NCBI GenBank assembly: GCA_963675935.2
Contig: CAXXPV010000003.1
Span: 992,001-1,056,000, forward strand
Direction: 5' to 3'
DNA length: 64,000 nt
From: G963675935 sp963675935
GTDB taxonomy: Bacteria; Planctomycetota; Planctomycetia; Pirellulales; Thermoguttaceae
This document shows positions 46,261-55,192 of this stretch, piece after piece. Position 1 is the first letter of the stretch; every line of letters starts with the position of its first letter. Position numbers and translations under genes: made by a program. The notes under the pieces were generated by a model. It made no database searches. It saw only the letters and a program-made list of their open reading frames with translations, and was not told the origin of the DNA.

Positions 46261-47055
46261 ATGGCGAAGAAAAACTCCCTCGAAGGGGCGATTCAGCGGC
46301 TGGAAAGCCTCGAACGAGCCGGCGTCACGCATGTGAAAAAGGCTGCCAAACGTACTATTTCCGCTCCCACGATAATTTCGCCGGCCGATGCGTCGCCGCC
46401 GCATGAAACGTGCCCACCCTCGGCCGCACAAGAGGATTCCTTGGCAAAACGCCCAAAACCGCCGACGCCGACAAAAAAGACGGCTCCCGCCAACCGTTCG
46501 GCCGCCCTGGCCGTGGTCGCCCGCGACGTGGCCGCCTGCACCCGCTGCGCCGAACTCGCCAAAACCCGAACGCAAACCGTCTTCGGCGTGGGCAACCCCA
46601 ACGCGCGGCTTGTTTTTTGCGGCGAAGCCCCCGGCGCCGACGAAGACCGGCTCGGCGAGCCGTTCGTGGGCCGGGCGGGCCAACTGCTGACCGACATCAT
46701 CGTCAAGGGGATGAAGATGCGCCGCGAGGACGTCTACATTCTCAACATCCTCCGGTGTCGCCCGCCGGAAAATCGCACTCCCGCGCCGGTCGAGGCCGCC
46801 GCCTGCCGTCAGTTCCTCGACCGCCAACTGGAGATCATCCAGCCGGAATTCATCTGTTGTCTCGGGGCCGTGGCTGCTCAAAACCTGCTGGGCACCGACG
46901 AGGCCATCGGGCGACTTCGCGGTCGGGTTCACGATTTCCACGGCGTCAAGGTTGTTTGCACCTACCATCCTGCCTATTTATTGCGGAATCCGCCGGCCAA
47001 ACGATTTGTCTGGGACGACATCAAAATGCTCATGGCCGAAATGGAGAAGACGTAG
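46261..47055 (+). CDS. Uracil-DNA glycosylase, family 4 type (iron-sulfur)
   Basis: The catalytic domain starts at about residue 90 with ACTRCAELAKTRTQTVFGVG (first two Cys of the cluster), FCGEAPGADEDRLGEPFVGR (uracil-binding GEAPG), ILNILRCRPPENRTP (third Cys), FICCLGAVAAQNLLG (fourth Cys) and THE-like THPAY as TYHPAYLLRNP (His). It should excise uracil from DNA. The first 85 residues are a basic Pro/Lys/Thr-rich tail (KRPKPPTPTKKTAPANRS), perhaps for DNA contact. The ATG of MAKKNSLEGAIQRL was preferred over upstream codons that lie in the repeat. Confidence 0.92.
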   Translation: MAKKNSLEGAIQRLESLERAGVTHVKKAAKRTISAPTIISPADASPPHETCPPSAAQEDSLAKRPKPPTPTKKTAPANRSAALAVVARDVAACTRCAELAKTRTQTVFGVGNPNARLVFCGEAPGADEDRLGEPFVGRAGQLLTDIIVKGMKMRREDVYILNILRCRPPENRTPAPVEAAACRQFLDRQLEIIQPEFICCLGAVAAQNLLGTDEAIGRLRGRVHDFHGVKVVCTYHPAYLLRNPPAKRFVWDDIKMLMAEMEKT

Positions 47056-47144
47056 GTTATGCTTGAGCATAACGCGCGGGGACGGGGCTTGGGGCTTTGG
47101 TCTTAGCCAAGCCCCAAGACCAAAGACCCAAAACCTAAGCCCCA
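47052..47144. repeat. Hairpin and palindromic repeat E copy 3 at a convergent junction
   Basis: GTTATGCTTGAGCATAAC is followed by GGGGCTTGGGGCTTTGGTCT and its inverse CCAAGCCCCAAGACC series. It lies between the glycosylase gene and the response regulator gene, which converge here. Confidence 0.7.
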
Positions 47145-47149
47145 CGCCG

Positions 47150-47752
47150 TTAGTGCATCATCACCAACTGGATCAGCTCGGCTAGGCACTTGGCGTCCAT
47201 TTTCTTCATGAGTTTTGCGCGGCGATCCTCGATGGTGCGCACGCTCAACTTCAAGTCGGCGGCAATTTCCTTGTTCAATTTGCCTTCGAGAATCAAATTG
47301 AGCACCGTACGCTCGCCGGAGGTGAGCCGTTCAAGTTGTTCCTCGACTTTTCGTCGGCGGGCCAAGCGGCGGCGGGTTTTCGCGTCCAACTCCAGCGCCT
47401 TGCGGATGCTGTCCCAGAGCTGTTGTTCCTGAACCGGCTTCTCCAGAAAATTGACCGCCCCCATCTGCATCGCTTCCACCGCCATCGGAATGTTGCCGTG
47501 CCCGGTGACAAAGACGACCGGAAGCGAGACCTTGTCCTGGATCAACTTCCGCTGGAGTTCCAGCCCGCTCATGCCGGGCATGGCCACATCCAACACCAGA
47601 CAGCCGGCGCGATCGGGGCGATAGGCCGCCAGAAACTCGGCCGCCGATGAGAATGTCTCCACGCGTGGAAACACGACCTTCGCAGTCGTCGTCAACGCTC
47701 GCAGCGCTGACGGATTGTCGTCGACCAGAAAAACCGTGGCTTCTTCGTTCAA
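47150..47752 (-). CDS. Response regulator, receiver plus LuxR-type helix-turn-helix (FixJ-like)
   Basis: The receiver domain has the acidic pair in VFLVDDNPSALR, the phosphorylated Asp in CLVLDVAMPGMSG, VVFVTGHGNIPMAVEAMQMG and the Lys in NFLEKPVQEQ, a pattern typical of FixJ-type regulators. A linker of Arg/Lys-rich helix leads to the DNA-binding domain (LTSGERTVLNLILEGKLNKE, then SVRTIEDRRAKLMKKM). It should activate promoters once phosphorylated by an unlinked kinase. Confidence 0.93.
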   Translation of the reverse strand: MNEEATVFLVDDNPSALRALTTTAKVVFPRVETFSSAAEFLAAYRPDRAGCLVLDVAMPGMSGLELQRKLIQDKVSLPVVFVTGHGNIPMAVEAMQMGAVNFLEKPVQEQQLWDSIRKALELDAKTRRRLARRRKVEEQLERLTSGERTVLNLILEGKLNKEIAADLKLSVRTIEDRRAKLMKKMDAKCLAELIQLVMMH

Positions 47753-48557
47753 GAGGCACCCTACCCAAGAGAAAGGCTGGCAACCCCCGACACATTTATT
47801 TCCGGTTTACCACACTATTAGACTACGCCGCAACAGCGAATGTTCGTGCAGCAACGTGGAAAACCACGTTTTTGGAAAAAATTTCCTTACCTCGTTGTTT
47901 TGTCGTCAATGTAGACGTTTGTGGCGGAGCTGCAACCCGCATTAAGTGGGGTGAGGTCCCTAAAAAATCCAGTGTAGTGTCTCAAAACGATCGTTATCTG
48001 TAGCGAAGGCCCCTTGCGGCATTGCGCCATGAGGGGAACGGCACGGAGTCCGTTCCCTACGGAATGTTATCTGCAAGGCACTACACTACGTTGGGGTGGC
48101 AGTCGAACGGCTACCCCAACGAACCATCCACTACACCATCGTATCTCAAGAAAACATGTCGCTCGGCGCTGCAATACGGCAATACGGCGTCGTTTGACAA
48201 GCCTGCCTTTGCGACCTAGGTTCTTCTTGGCGAGTGCTTGTCAATCAACTTATCCCGCGGCCGATCGTCCGCACGAATTTCGCCTAGACCCATCCGAGGT
48301 CGGTTGCGAATGGACCGATCGGAATTGACGGAATATGCGTAGGTTGTGCTTCAGCATAACATCCATAGCACCTTGATTTGTTATGCTGAAGCATAACCTA
48401 CGGCTACTACGGCTACGACTTATCACATTCGGGAGCGGTGTTTCACTGCTTTCCGTGTAACGGATGCCGCGAGTGGTGGAAATTATCCGATTTACCCAGC
48501 CCGAATGACATTGGACGTATCAAAGTATAGAAAGCCACTTTAGGGGAGGTTGTGTTC
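47753..48557. other. 805-base intergenic region without a supported gene
   Basis: The region holds two repeats. At 48090-48121 GTTGGGGTGGCAGTCGAACG pairs with GGCTACCCCAAC (repeat D copy 3). At 48338-48402 CGTAGGTTGTGCTTCAGCAT is mirrored by ATGCTGAAGCATAACCTACG. The stretch 47810-48000 is AT-richer than the surroundings and may hold the promoters. Short open frames here lack ribosome-binding sites and family likeness. Confidence 0.6.
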
Positions 48558-48986
48558 ATGCGATTGCCGATGCCTCAACTCGATTTGCTGGGGAAATATA
48601 GCAGCACCGAGAGCGATGACGATGTCCGCACACAGGTGTGGGGGCTGTTAACGACGATGTATCCCCGCAACGATTTAGTGGAGCGGCGCCGCGACAGCCG
48701 TTACCCTTTCCCGTGCCTGTTGCATCTGACGCCCGTCGGCGCCGACGGCCTCACCCCGGAAGGCGATACCGTGGTGGTGGTCGGGAAACACCTTTCGGAA
48801 AAAGGGTTTGGTTTTTACCACCAGGCGCCTTTGCCCCACCGCAAAATGATCGCCTCGCTCGAAACTCGCAAGGGCCAGTGGGTGGCGTTTCTCATCGACC
48901 TGAATTGGTGCCGTTTCACCACGGGCGGATGGTACGAAAGCGGCGGTCGTTTTCTTCAAACGGTCCTTTCGCCGATGCAGAAGTAG
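48558..48986 (+). CDS. PilZ-like domain protein
   Basis: GGGGAGG lies 9 bases before the ATG of MRLPMPQLDLLGKY. The centre of the 142-residue protein has ERRRDSRYPFPCLLHLTPVG, which offers the RxxxR of PilZ, followed by VVVVGKHLSEKGFGFYHQAP in the place of the D/N-x-S-x-x-G motif and a beta-barrel-like end. PilZ domains bind cyclic di-GMP; because the second motif is imperfect (HLSEKG), binding is uncertain. Stand-alone gene. Confidence 0.65.
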   Translation: MRLPMPQLDLLGKYSSTESDDDVRTQVWGLLTTMYPRNDLVERRRDSRYPFPCLLHLTPVGADGLTPEGDTVVVVGKHLSEKGFGFYHQAPLPHRKMIASLETRKGQWVAFLIDLNWCRFTTGGWYESGGRFLQTVLSPMQK

Positions 48987-48990
48987 GTCC

Positions 48991-49226
48991 AAGTAGGTCC
49001 CGCCTGCCGGGCGGGACTTGTTTTCTGTAGGTCTTAGGTCTTAGGTCTTAGGGCTTGGGTCTTGGGTCTTAGGTCTTAGTAGGTCTTGGGGCTTCGTGCC
49101 AAAACCCAAGACCCAAAACCCAAGACCCAAAACCCAAGACCCAAAACCCAAAACCCAAGACCCAAAACCCAAGACCCAAAACCCAAGACCAAAGACCAAA
49201 GTCCCGCCCGGCAGGCGGGACCTACT
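48991..49226. repeat. Compound TIR element E copy 4
   Basis: AGTAGGTCCCGCCTGCCGGG opens the element and the inverse CCCGGCAGGCGGGACCTACT closes it at the very end of the C45 fusion gene. Between them are five GTCTTAGG/GTCTTGGG units and a long run of AAACCCAAGACCC-type tandem units. It fills the convergent gap between the PilZ-like gene and the hydrolase gene. Same outer arms as 53951-54084. Confidence 0.85.
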
Positions 49227-52197
49227 ATCGCGACTCACGCTGATAAAACTCGATTAGTTCCCGTAGATTGACGTGGGCATACGGCTCGTCGCAAGCGGGA
49301 GTGTTGCGGCCGGCATCCGAACACCACATCTCCAGCGTTGCCGGCGCGAAAATCGCGTCGTGCAAGTTCGACTGCATCGACACCGGACGCTTGATGATCT
49401 CGACTAACTTCGGCACGTCGATTCGACCGTAGTTCTCCATCACCCGTTGGCTAAGCACTTTTGAACGGTCTTCGCCGGAAACCAACACCGTGTCTTCCGG
49501 CATGTGGGCAAGCCGAGGGTCCTGCTGCCCCGGTTGGAGCACTTTCATCTCATTCGGCCGGCATTCCAACGCCCGGATCGTGCCCGAGCGGTCGCTCACC
49601 ACGTAATAGTATTCACACGTTCGCGGCGCGGCGCGCATGATGGCCACGGCTTCGTCGGCCGTCGCGGCCCGCTCCATCACGTCGCGCAGCAGCAGGCTCA
49701 TGGGCACGCCGTCCCACTGGCCCTCGCCGCGCCCGCCCATCTCGCCGATGGCCACTCCCTTCTCGTTCATCGCCGTCACCGTGCCGATAAAACCGGCGTA
49801 GCCGTGGCTGATCCAGGCAAAGCGTCCCTCGGGCATAAATACCTGCACCACGGCGTTGCGTTGCAGGTCGATATCGCGCATGTAGTCGAGTACCCGGGCG
49901 TGCAGCACCCGGCCGCCGGCGGTCGCTTTTCCACGCAGGGCGATGCCGCTGCAATGGAACCGCTCGGGAAACAGATTGGCGTATAGTCCATCGCGCGGCG
50001 AAACGCCGACGGCCGCCGACAGCGCGTTGCACTCTTCGATGAATCGCGGCGGAATGTGCGGTCGCGTTCGACGCTCGATCTCGCTCATCCGGTCGAAGAA
50101 CCACGCGCCGGAGTTGAGCGTGTCGCCGCCGCCGACGAGATACACGACGCGCTCGGTAAGTTCTTGAGCCGGCTCGCGGAGCAATGCGCCTTGGGCCGCG
50201 CCCATCTGTCGGGGAGTTCCGGCGACCATCAAAATCATCTTGCCTTGCGTGCGGCAAAGCAATCCGTGGCCTGCCGGATCGCGGGCGACGACCGAGATGG
50301 CCGTCTCTTTCAGATTGGCCGTCGCGTGCCGGCCCGGCGTGATGTATTCCAGGCCGAAATTCACCGCGGCGGCGAAAATCCGCTGCAAATCGGCCGCGGC
50401 AACCTCTTTCCGTTCCAGCTTATCAAGACCCGCGGGCGGCTCGAACATTGCGGCGTCGGCCGGGGCGTTTAATTGCCACTTGTTGAACTTGAGAGTGCCA
50501 AATGAGCCGACATTGAAACCGGAATCAACAAGGATGCGTGCTTCCATCGGAGTGACGGCGTCATCCTGGAAACATACATGAAGATAATACTTGTAGTCCT
50601 TGGGGAGTCCCCTTTGTTTTGATAGTTGCTGTCCGATTGAGTCACAAAACTTGACGACAGTCGTGTACCTATTGTTATCGGTGCCTTTCTTCCCTTTTTG
50701 GGCAGCTTTGCTCCATGTGTCGTCCTTGTAATTGTTTTCGCTTGCACGACTAATATCGATCCACCGCGAAAGCATCTCCGGCACCAAGGCGACGCTCTCA
50801 GCCGCGCCGCGCGCGACGCGCAGCTTCATCTGGTTTTCTGGCGAAACCGCGAGGAACGGGTTGCCGTCGGTCGCACTGCCTTTCGTGCCGACCAGCAGCG
50901 TCTTTTTATCCTTTTGCCCGACGATCATCCAAGGGTATCGGCCTTGCCCCATCGAAATCTCGCCGAGTTTCGGCAGACTGACGTAGAGCGAAAATTTTCC
51001 TTCCGTGCCGCGCACGATGCGCAATCGGCCGGAAAGAAAATAGGCCACGGTCGATTCCAAGTCGGCTACATGACAGCGGCCCGGCGCCGGTTCGGCCACG
51101 AGAATTTCGACAGCCTGCTGAATCAGCGTGCCCAACTGTTGCGTCGGCGTCGGCTGGAGATTTTTCGCTGCATTGCCATCGGCCGATTCCGTCCTTTTCG
51201 GCAAATCCTTGGCGAAGAAATCGGCTGTCAATCGCAATGCCCGGGGCAACTCGGCCACGGCCGTGTAATGGCCCAGCCCCTTGAACCACACGACCTGATC
51301 GGCGATGCCCAGCGCGTTGGCCAGCTTTTCGGTGCAAGCGTGCGGAATCACCTCGTCGTCGCCGGCGTTGATCATCAACACACGGCCTGCCTTCGCTCGC
51401 TCGCTGAGAGCCGGCGCGAATTGCAGCGGATCGGCCGATAGAATATTCTTCTCGACCTCCTTCCGCTCGGCCGCCGGCAGCTTTTGGAGCATCAGGCTCA
51501 AGGGCCTTGTTTCCCGGGCGTGGTGAATGATCGTTGGCAGATCGCCGCCCGCGAGGATCAACGCCGCGCGATTCAGACGCGGCTCGGCCCCCGCGGCCGT
51601 CGCCGCGATGATGCCGCCCAGGCTGATGCCGGAAATGCCGATCCGTTTCGCGTCGATCTCAGGCCGCGAGGCCAACAGATCGACGGTTCGCCGGATGTCT
51701 TCGCCCGCCTGAAGGACGGCGTTCCAAAACAGTTTCGGGTCGGAGGCCAGCACTTCCGGGCCTTTGGACGTGCCGCGGCTGCCGTAGTAGGGCAACTTGA
51801 ACGCAATGGCCGGAATGCCCCGCTTGGCCAGCATCGAACACATCAGTTCGGTGAGCGGTTCGTTGCCGTCCAAGATGTGCAGGCAGATGACGGCCGGATA
51901 ATTTTTCGCGTCGGCCGGCGAAATGCCTTTCGGCAGATAATAGTCGGCCGGAACGGTGTTATTTTGTTCCAACGCGGTAACCACCGGCGAGGGATACGTC
52001 AGTCGATAGACCGAAAACTCGGGCCGCTCGCTTTCGAGCCGAATGTGGTAATCGAACGGCGCGTTGTTGTAAGTTTTCGAGACCGAGACGGTTTTTGTTT
52101 CGGCGGCCGGCTCCTGGGCCGACGCTTGCGCGACGCAGAACAAGAGGACCACGTAAACAAGCATTGGAAAAGCATCCCGTATCCGGCATAAATTCAT
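49225..52197 (-). CDS. Secreted alpha/beta hydrolase fused to a C45-type autoproteolytic hydrolase
   Basis: The 990-residue protein begins with a signal peptide (AFPMLVYVVLLFCVAQASAQ). Residues about 30-370 form an alpha/beta hydrolase: the nucleophile elbow GISGISLGGIIAA, Asp in MINAGDDEVIP and His in KGLGHYTAV. A middle region (about 380-600) has GRCHVADLESTVAYFLSGRL and resembles DUF-type lipoprotein-like planctomycete domains. The C-terminal 330 residues are a C45 (acyltransferase-like, Ntn) hydrolase: MGAAQGALLRE, then ERFHCSGIALRGKATAGGRV with the likely nucleophile Cys of HCSG, RVLDYMRD and GYAGFIGTVTAMNEKGVAIG. Two starts are possible (52203 and 52197); the inner one leaves better spacing to AGAGGGA. 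Confidence 0.82.
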   Translation of the reverse strand: MNLCRIRDAFPMLVYVVLLFCVAQASAQEPAAETKTVSVSKTYNNAPFDYHIRLESERPEFSVYRLTYPSPVVTALEQNNTVPADYYLPKGISPADAKNYPAVICLHILDGNEPLTELMCSMLAKRGIPAIAFKLPYYGSRGTSKGPEVLASDPKLFWNAVLQAGEDIRRTVDLLASRPEIDAKRIGISGISLGGIIAATAAGAEPRLNRAALILAGGDLPTIIHHARETRPLSLMLQKLPAAERKEVEKNILSADPLQFAPALSERAKAGRVLMINAGDDEVIPHACTEKLANALGIADQVVWFKGLGHYTAVAELPRALRLTADFFAKDLPKRTESADGNAAKNLQPTPTQQLGTLIQQAVEILVAEPAPGRCHVADLESTVAYFLSGRLRIVRGTEGKFSLYVSLPKLGEISMGQGRYPWMIVGQKDKKTLLVGTKGSATDGNPFLAVSPENQMKLRVARGAAESVALVPEMLSRWIDISRASENNYKDDTWSKAAQKGKKGTDNNRYTTVVKFCDSIGQQLSKQRGLPKDYKYYLHVCFQDDAVTPMEARILVDSGFNVGSFGTLKFNKWQLNAPADAAMFEPPAGLDKLERKEVAAADLQRIFAAAVNFGLEYITPGRHATANLKETAISVVARDPAGHGLLCRTQGKMILMVAGTPRQMGAAQGALLREPAQELTERVVYLVGGGDTLNSGAWFFDRMSEIERRTRPHIPPRFIEECNALSAAVGVSPRDGLYANLFPERFHCSGIALRGKATAGGRVLHARVLDYMRDIDLQRNAVVQVFMPEGRFAWISHGYAGFIGTVTAMNEKGVAIGEMGGRGEGQWDGVPMSLLLRDVMERAATADEAVAIMRAAPRTCEYYYVVSDRSGTIRALECRPNEMKVLQPGQQDPRLAHMPEDTVLVSGEDRSKVLSQRVMENYGRIDVPKLVEIIKRPVSMQSNLHDAIFAPATLEMWCSDAGRNTPACDEPYAHVNLRELIEFYQRESR

Positions 52198-52753
52198 TTT
52201 CATTTTCCCTCTTTCCCTTCTCACACTCATGTTCAGACGCGACCATTCCCGTTTGTCGTTCCGGCTTTAAGAGATCGTCCGTCTTTCCGCATAAAACGCG
52301 GGCGATGTTTTTATCCCGAAGGGATTTCGTAGGACAGCCCAGGGTTGCCGCTCCGAGCGGCTACCCTGGGAAAACGGCCAAACTCTATCCCTTTAACCCT
52401 GAAAGGGTTGCGTAGACCGGGATGCTGCCGCTCTACGAAACCCCGTTGGGGTTCTGTTGGGTGTCCTTGCTCGGAACCCAGGGTAGCCGCTCGGAGCGGC
52501 AACCCTGGGCTATCTTATCACAAGCCCTTCGGGCTATTATTTTGCACCGCAACTCCTTGCGCACCAACGTGTGAAAGGCAGACGATCTCTTAACCGGCAT
52601 TCCGCCTAAAGGCGGGACTACGAACCCTGACAGCTTCAATTGTATTCTCATCGCGCTATCTGTACATACGCCCCGAGAGGCCAAATGGTTACGGAAAATC
52701 GTGAACGCCAGGAGAGCTGCAAAGTCGCATTTTGGGGATAGATGGGAAAAATC

Positions 52754-52838
52754 GTCATTCTGAGCGCAGCGAAGAATCTTGTTGACCCGCTGGAACTTAA
52801 GCGATACCACGGAGATTCTTCGCTGCGCTCAGAATGAC
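52754..52838. repeat. Palindromic repeat A, copy 3
   Basis: GTCATTCTGAGCGCAGCGAA is mirrored by CGCTGCGCTCAGAATGAC around a 40-base loop. The outer arms differ from those of copies 2 and 4. Confidence 0.85.
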
Positions 52839-52960
52839 GATTTCCTGGACTTTGCAGTTGTCCTGTCGTGAACGCCGGGCCGGTTGCCAACGCCCTGTTC
52901 GGGGTGTATGCTAAAGTATCTCATTTGTCTGAATCAAGACCGAAAAACCACACATGGAAC

Positions 52961-53147
52961 ACTAATCTTCGCTAATTCGTTTCTGTTGCGGAAAGTAGGG
53001 TGGCACAAGCGTAGCGCGGTCCCACCATGCGTTTTTCCCGGCTTTTGGTGGGACTGCGAGGACTTGTCCCACCCTACACATGCCTTCCGCAACAGAAACT
53101 AATTCACTTCCTGTTTTTATTAGCGAAGATTAGCGGAGATTAGTGTT
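52961..53147. repeat. Nested inverted repeat with palindrome B copy 2 in the centre
   Basis: The outer arms AACACTAATCTTCGCTAATT and the inverse series GCGAAGATTAGCGGAGATTA enclose TTCTGTTGCGGAA/TTCCGCAACAGAA arms, which enclose GTAGGGTGGCACAAG and its inverse. It looks like one element inserted in another. Confidence 0.65.
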
Positions 53148-53173
53148 CCCACTTCACAATCCAATTCATCGCC

Positions 53174-53947
53174 ATGCCCGACAACACGAACCTCCATTGG
53201 CAAACCGCGCTCATCGAACGTCAGCACTGGCTGCCGTTTTTGTTGCCGTTTCTCGTGTTCATGCTGGCTGGCAGCCTCGAACCATCGCCGGAAAAGCCCG
53301 GCGGCGCGGCCGTCGGCTTGGCCATTCCTTACGCCTTCTATCCTTGGGTCTACGCGGCAAAAATCGCGCTAACCATCGCGGCCATGATCTTCGTCTGGCC
53401 GGGCTATCGCAAGTTTCCGTTGCGATGCAGCCTGACGGCGATCGTCGTGGGCATCGTCGGCGGGCCGCTCTGGATCGCGCTGGCCCTGCCCGGCTTCGAG
53501 CATCGCTTCCTGCCGCCACTGCTTGCCCCGCTCAAACTCGATTGGCTCGTCGGCGACGGCGTCCGGGCGGCGTTCAACCCCTTCGAGCAATTCACGACCT
53601 CCTCGGCCTGGCTTTTTCTCGCCGTGCGATTTTTTGGGCTAGTGGCCATTGTGCCCATCATCGAGGAATTCTTCCTGCGCGGCTTCGTCATGCGGTTTGT
53701 CATGGAACGCGATTGGTGGGAAGTGCCGTTCGGCAAGGCCAACTGGTTGGCTATCGTCTTGGGCACAGCCGTGCCGATGCTTTCGCATCCCGAACTGCTG
53801 GCGGCGGCCGTCTGGTTTTCGATGATAACCTGGCTGATGCTCCGCACGCGGAACATCTGGGATTGCGTCGTTGCCCACGCCATCACCAATCTCATCCTCG
53901 GCGTCTACGTCGTCTGGCAAGGCGGCGAAGCTTGGCGGTTGATGTAG
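53174..53947 (+). CDS. CAAX-type (CPBP) intramembrane protease
   Basis: The 257-residue polytopic protein has IIEEFFLRGFVMRFVME with EExxxR, a His in VPMLSHPELLAAAVWF and VAHAITNLILGVYVVW with His and Asn. I recall a related group named CAAX prenyl protease-related proteins that are linked to exosortases; no exosortase is in the window. Hydrophobic segments run throughout. It converges on comB. Confidence 0.85.
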   Translation: MPDNTNLHWQTALIERQHWLPFLLPFLVFMLAGSLEPSPEKPGGAAVGLAIPYAFYPWVYAAKIALTIAAMIFVWPGYRKFPLRCSLTAIVVGIVGGPLWIALALPGFEHRFLPPLLAPLKLDWLVGDGVRAAFNPFEQFTTSSAWLFLAVRFFGLVAIVPIIEEFFLRGFVMRFVMERDWWEVPFGKANWLAIVLGTAVPMLSHPELLAAAVWFSMITWLMLRTRNIWDCVVAHAITNLILGVYVVWQGGEAWRLM

Positions 53948-53950
53948 CCA

Positions 53951-54084
53951 AGTAGGTCCCGCCTGCCGGGCGGGACTTTGGTCTTGGGACTTGGGACTTT
54001 GGTCTTTGGTCTTGGCACGAAGCCCCAAGACCTAAGCCCCAAGACCTTCTGAACCAAAGTCCCGCCCGGCAGGCGGGACCTACT
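53951..54084. repeat. Compound TIR element E copy 5
   Basis: AGTAGGTCCCGCCTGCCGGG at the left and CCCGGCAGGCGGGACCTACT at the right enclose GGTCTTGGGAC-type and CCAAGACC-type units. It fills the gap between the convergent protease and comB genes. Confidence 0.85.
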
Positions 54085-54092
54085 AGGCGGGA

Positions 54093-54857
54093 CTACTTTA
54101 TTCTTCCCGTCTTCGGATCGAATCGCGGCACGATGTCGAACCGATCGAGCCAAGAGGCCGCGAGAATGTCTTCGTCCAACTCCAACGCCATGAGGTTTTG
54201 CCCCCCGGCACTCTTGCGCAACTCGGCGGCCAGCCGATCCGGGTCGAGCGGCTCGGCCCCAAGCGCCTGCGGCAACGCGAAGGCGTTGAGCCAAGATTCG
54301 CGGGCCGTAATCGCTTGGCCGTTCTGCTGATAGACCATGCCGCCCTCGCGCTGGAGCCGTTCGACCAGCAGGCCCGCCAAAAGAACGTCCTCCTCGGTGA
54401 TGCGGCCATCGGTGCCCGAACAGATGATGTTGACGTGCTCGCGGTCGAACAGCCGCCGAGCTACCGCCTGCGCATTCACGAACGACGCGATCAAAATTTC
54501 GTCGGCCGCTCGGGCGTGGAGCAGGGCGCGGGTGCCATTCGTCGTCGTAAAAATCACGGTCTTGCCGCCGACGCTCACGGGCGTGTATTCCTCGGGCGAG
54601 TTGCCCAACTGGAACCCTTCGATGGGCACGCCCTCGCGTTCGCCGCCCAACACGACCTCGTCATGGCGAAAATGCTCGGCCAAGGCCATTGCGTCCTCGA
54701 CTTCAAGACATGGAATGACCGTTTCGGCGCCGGCGTCGAGCGCATAGGTAATGGTCGTGGCGGCCCGAAGCACGTCGATCACCACGGCCGTGCCGCCGGC
54801 CAAATCCTCGGGATCGACGTATCGCGGCAAGGCGTAGACATTCAGCGTGGGGTTCAT
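54093..54857 (-). CDS. comB: 2-phosphosulfolactate phosphatase family protein (ComB)
   Basis: ComB removes phosphate from 2-phosphosulfolactate in archaeal coenzyme M synthesis; bacterial members with other roles are common. Family landmarks: AVVIDVLRAATTITYALDAG, LGGEREGVPIEGFQLGNSPE, VIFTTTNGTRALLHARAADE and NIICSGTDGRITEEDVLLAG with an acidic metal site. The 254 residues are normal. No other coenzyme M gene is nearby, so the actual substrate is open. Confidence 0.9.
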   Translation of the reverse strand: MNPTLNVYALPRYVDPEDLAGGTAVVIDVLRAATTITYALDAGAETVIPCLEVEDAMALAEHFRHDEVVLGGEREGVPIEGFQLGNSPEEYTPVSVGGKTVIFTTTNGTRALLHARAADEILIASFVNAQAVARRLFDREHVNIICSGTDGRITEEDVLLAGLLVERLQREGGMVYQQNGQAITARESWLNAFALPQALGAEPLDPDRLAAELRKSAGGQNLMALELDEDILAASWLDRFDIVPRFDPKTGRIK

Positions 54858-55192
54858 CAGATGCGAATCCTTGGGGGTTCAACAAACAGCTCGTTATTAT
54901 GTCTAGACAGTCCACAATCATCAATCGCAACATCAACAATTTGAATGTTCGACGAGAAAACAAGTATCAAAAGAAAGGAAAAATAGCCGGCGGCCAACGG
55001 CCGGCGGAGGGGCGCCAATTCGTGTTGACTCTTGCCGAAGGGCCGTTACACCGCCTCGTTTGGCAAGCCTCTCTCGCCAATCTCCGCCGGCCGTTGGCCG
55101 CCGGCTATTTTTCCTTGTTCGAGTTATACTCCAGAAAATCGGCCCGTTCCATCCACCTTCCCGCCAACGCCGCGACGCTTTACAATGCCCCC
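54858..55192. repeat. TIR element G copy 2 in the comB-UbiD gap
   Basis: At 54979-55008 AAAAATAGCCGGCGGCCAAC starts an arm that reappears inverted at 55083-55114 (TCCGCCGGCCGTTGGCCGCC then GGCTATTTTT). The centre (about 75 bases) has no gene. The remaining bases on either side are AT-rich and should hold divergent promoters for comB and the UbiD-family gene. Confidence 0.75.

Larger units (their letters stand above)
52198..53173. other. 976-base intergenic region made of repeats
   Basis: Four repeat blocks are visible. At 52325-52525 AGGGTTGCCGCTCCGAGCGG and AGGGTAGCCGCTCGGAGCGG face each other (element H). Palindrome A copy 3 lies at 52754-52838, with outer CTGCAAAGTC/GACTTTGCAG arms. Palindrome B copy 2 lies at 52995-53076, nested inside a larger inverted repeat (ACTAATCTTCGCTAATTCGT near 52964 and TTAGCGAAGATTAG near 53118). 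No gene is supported. Confidence 0.7.

Noticed and set aside
48014..48328. 104-codon frame in the long gap before the PilZ-like gene
   Set aside because: No ribosome-binding site, passes through repeat hairpins, no family likeness.
49027..49203. Possible CRISPR array
   Set aside because: The CCCAAGAC units are contiguous and degenerate, with no unique spacers and no cas genes in the window.
54899..55192. 98-codon extension of the UbiD-family gene
   Set aside because: It runs through TIR element G; the family N terminus begins at the ATG at 55193.
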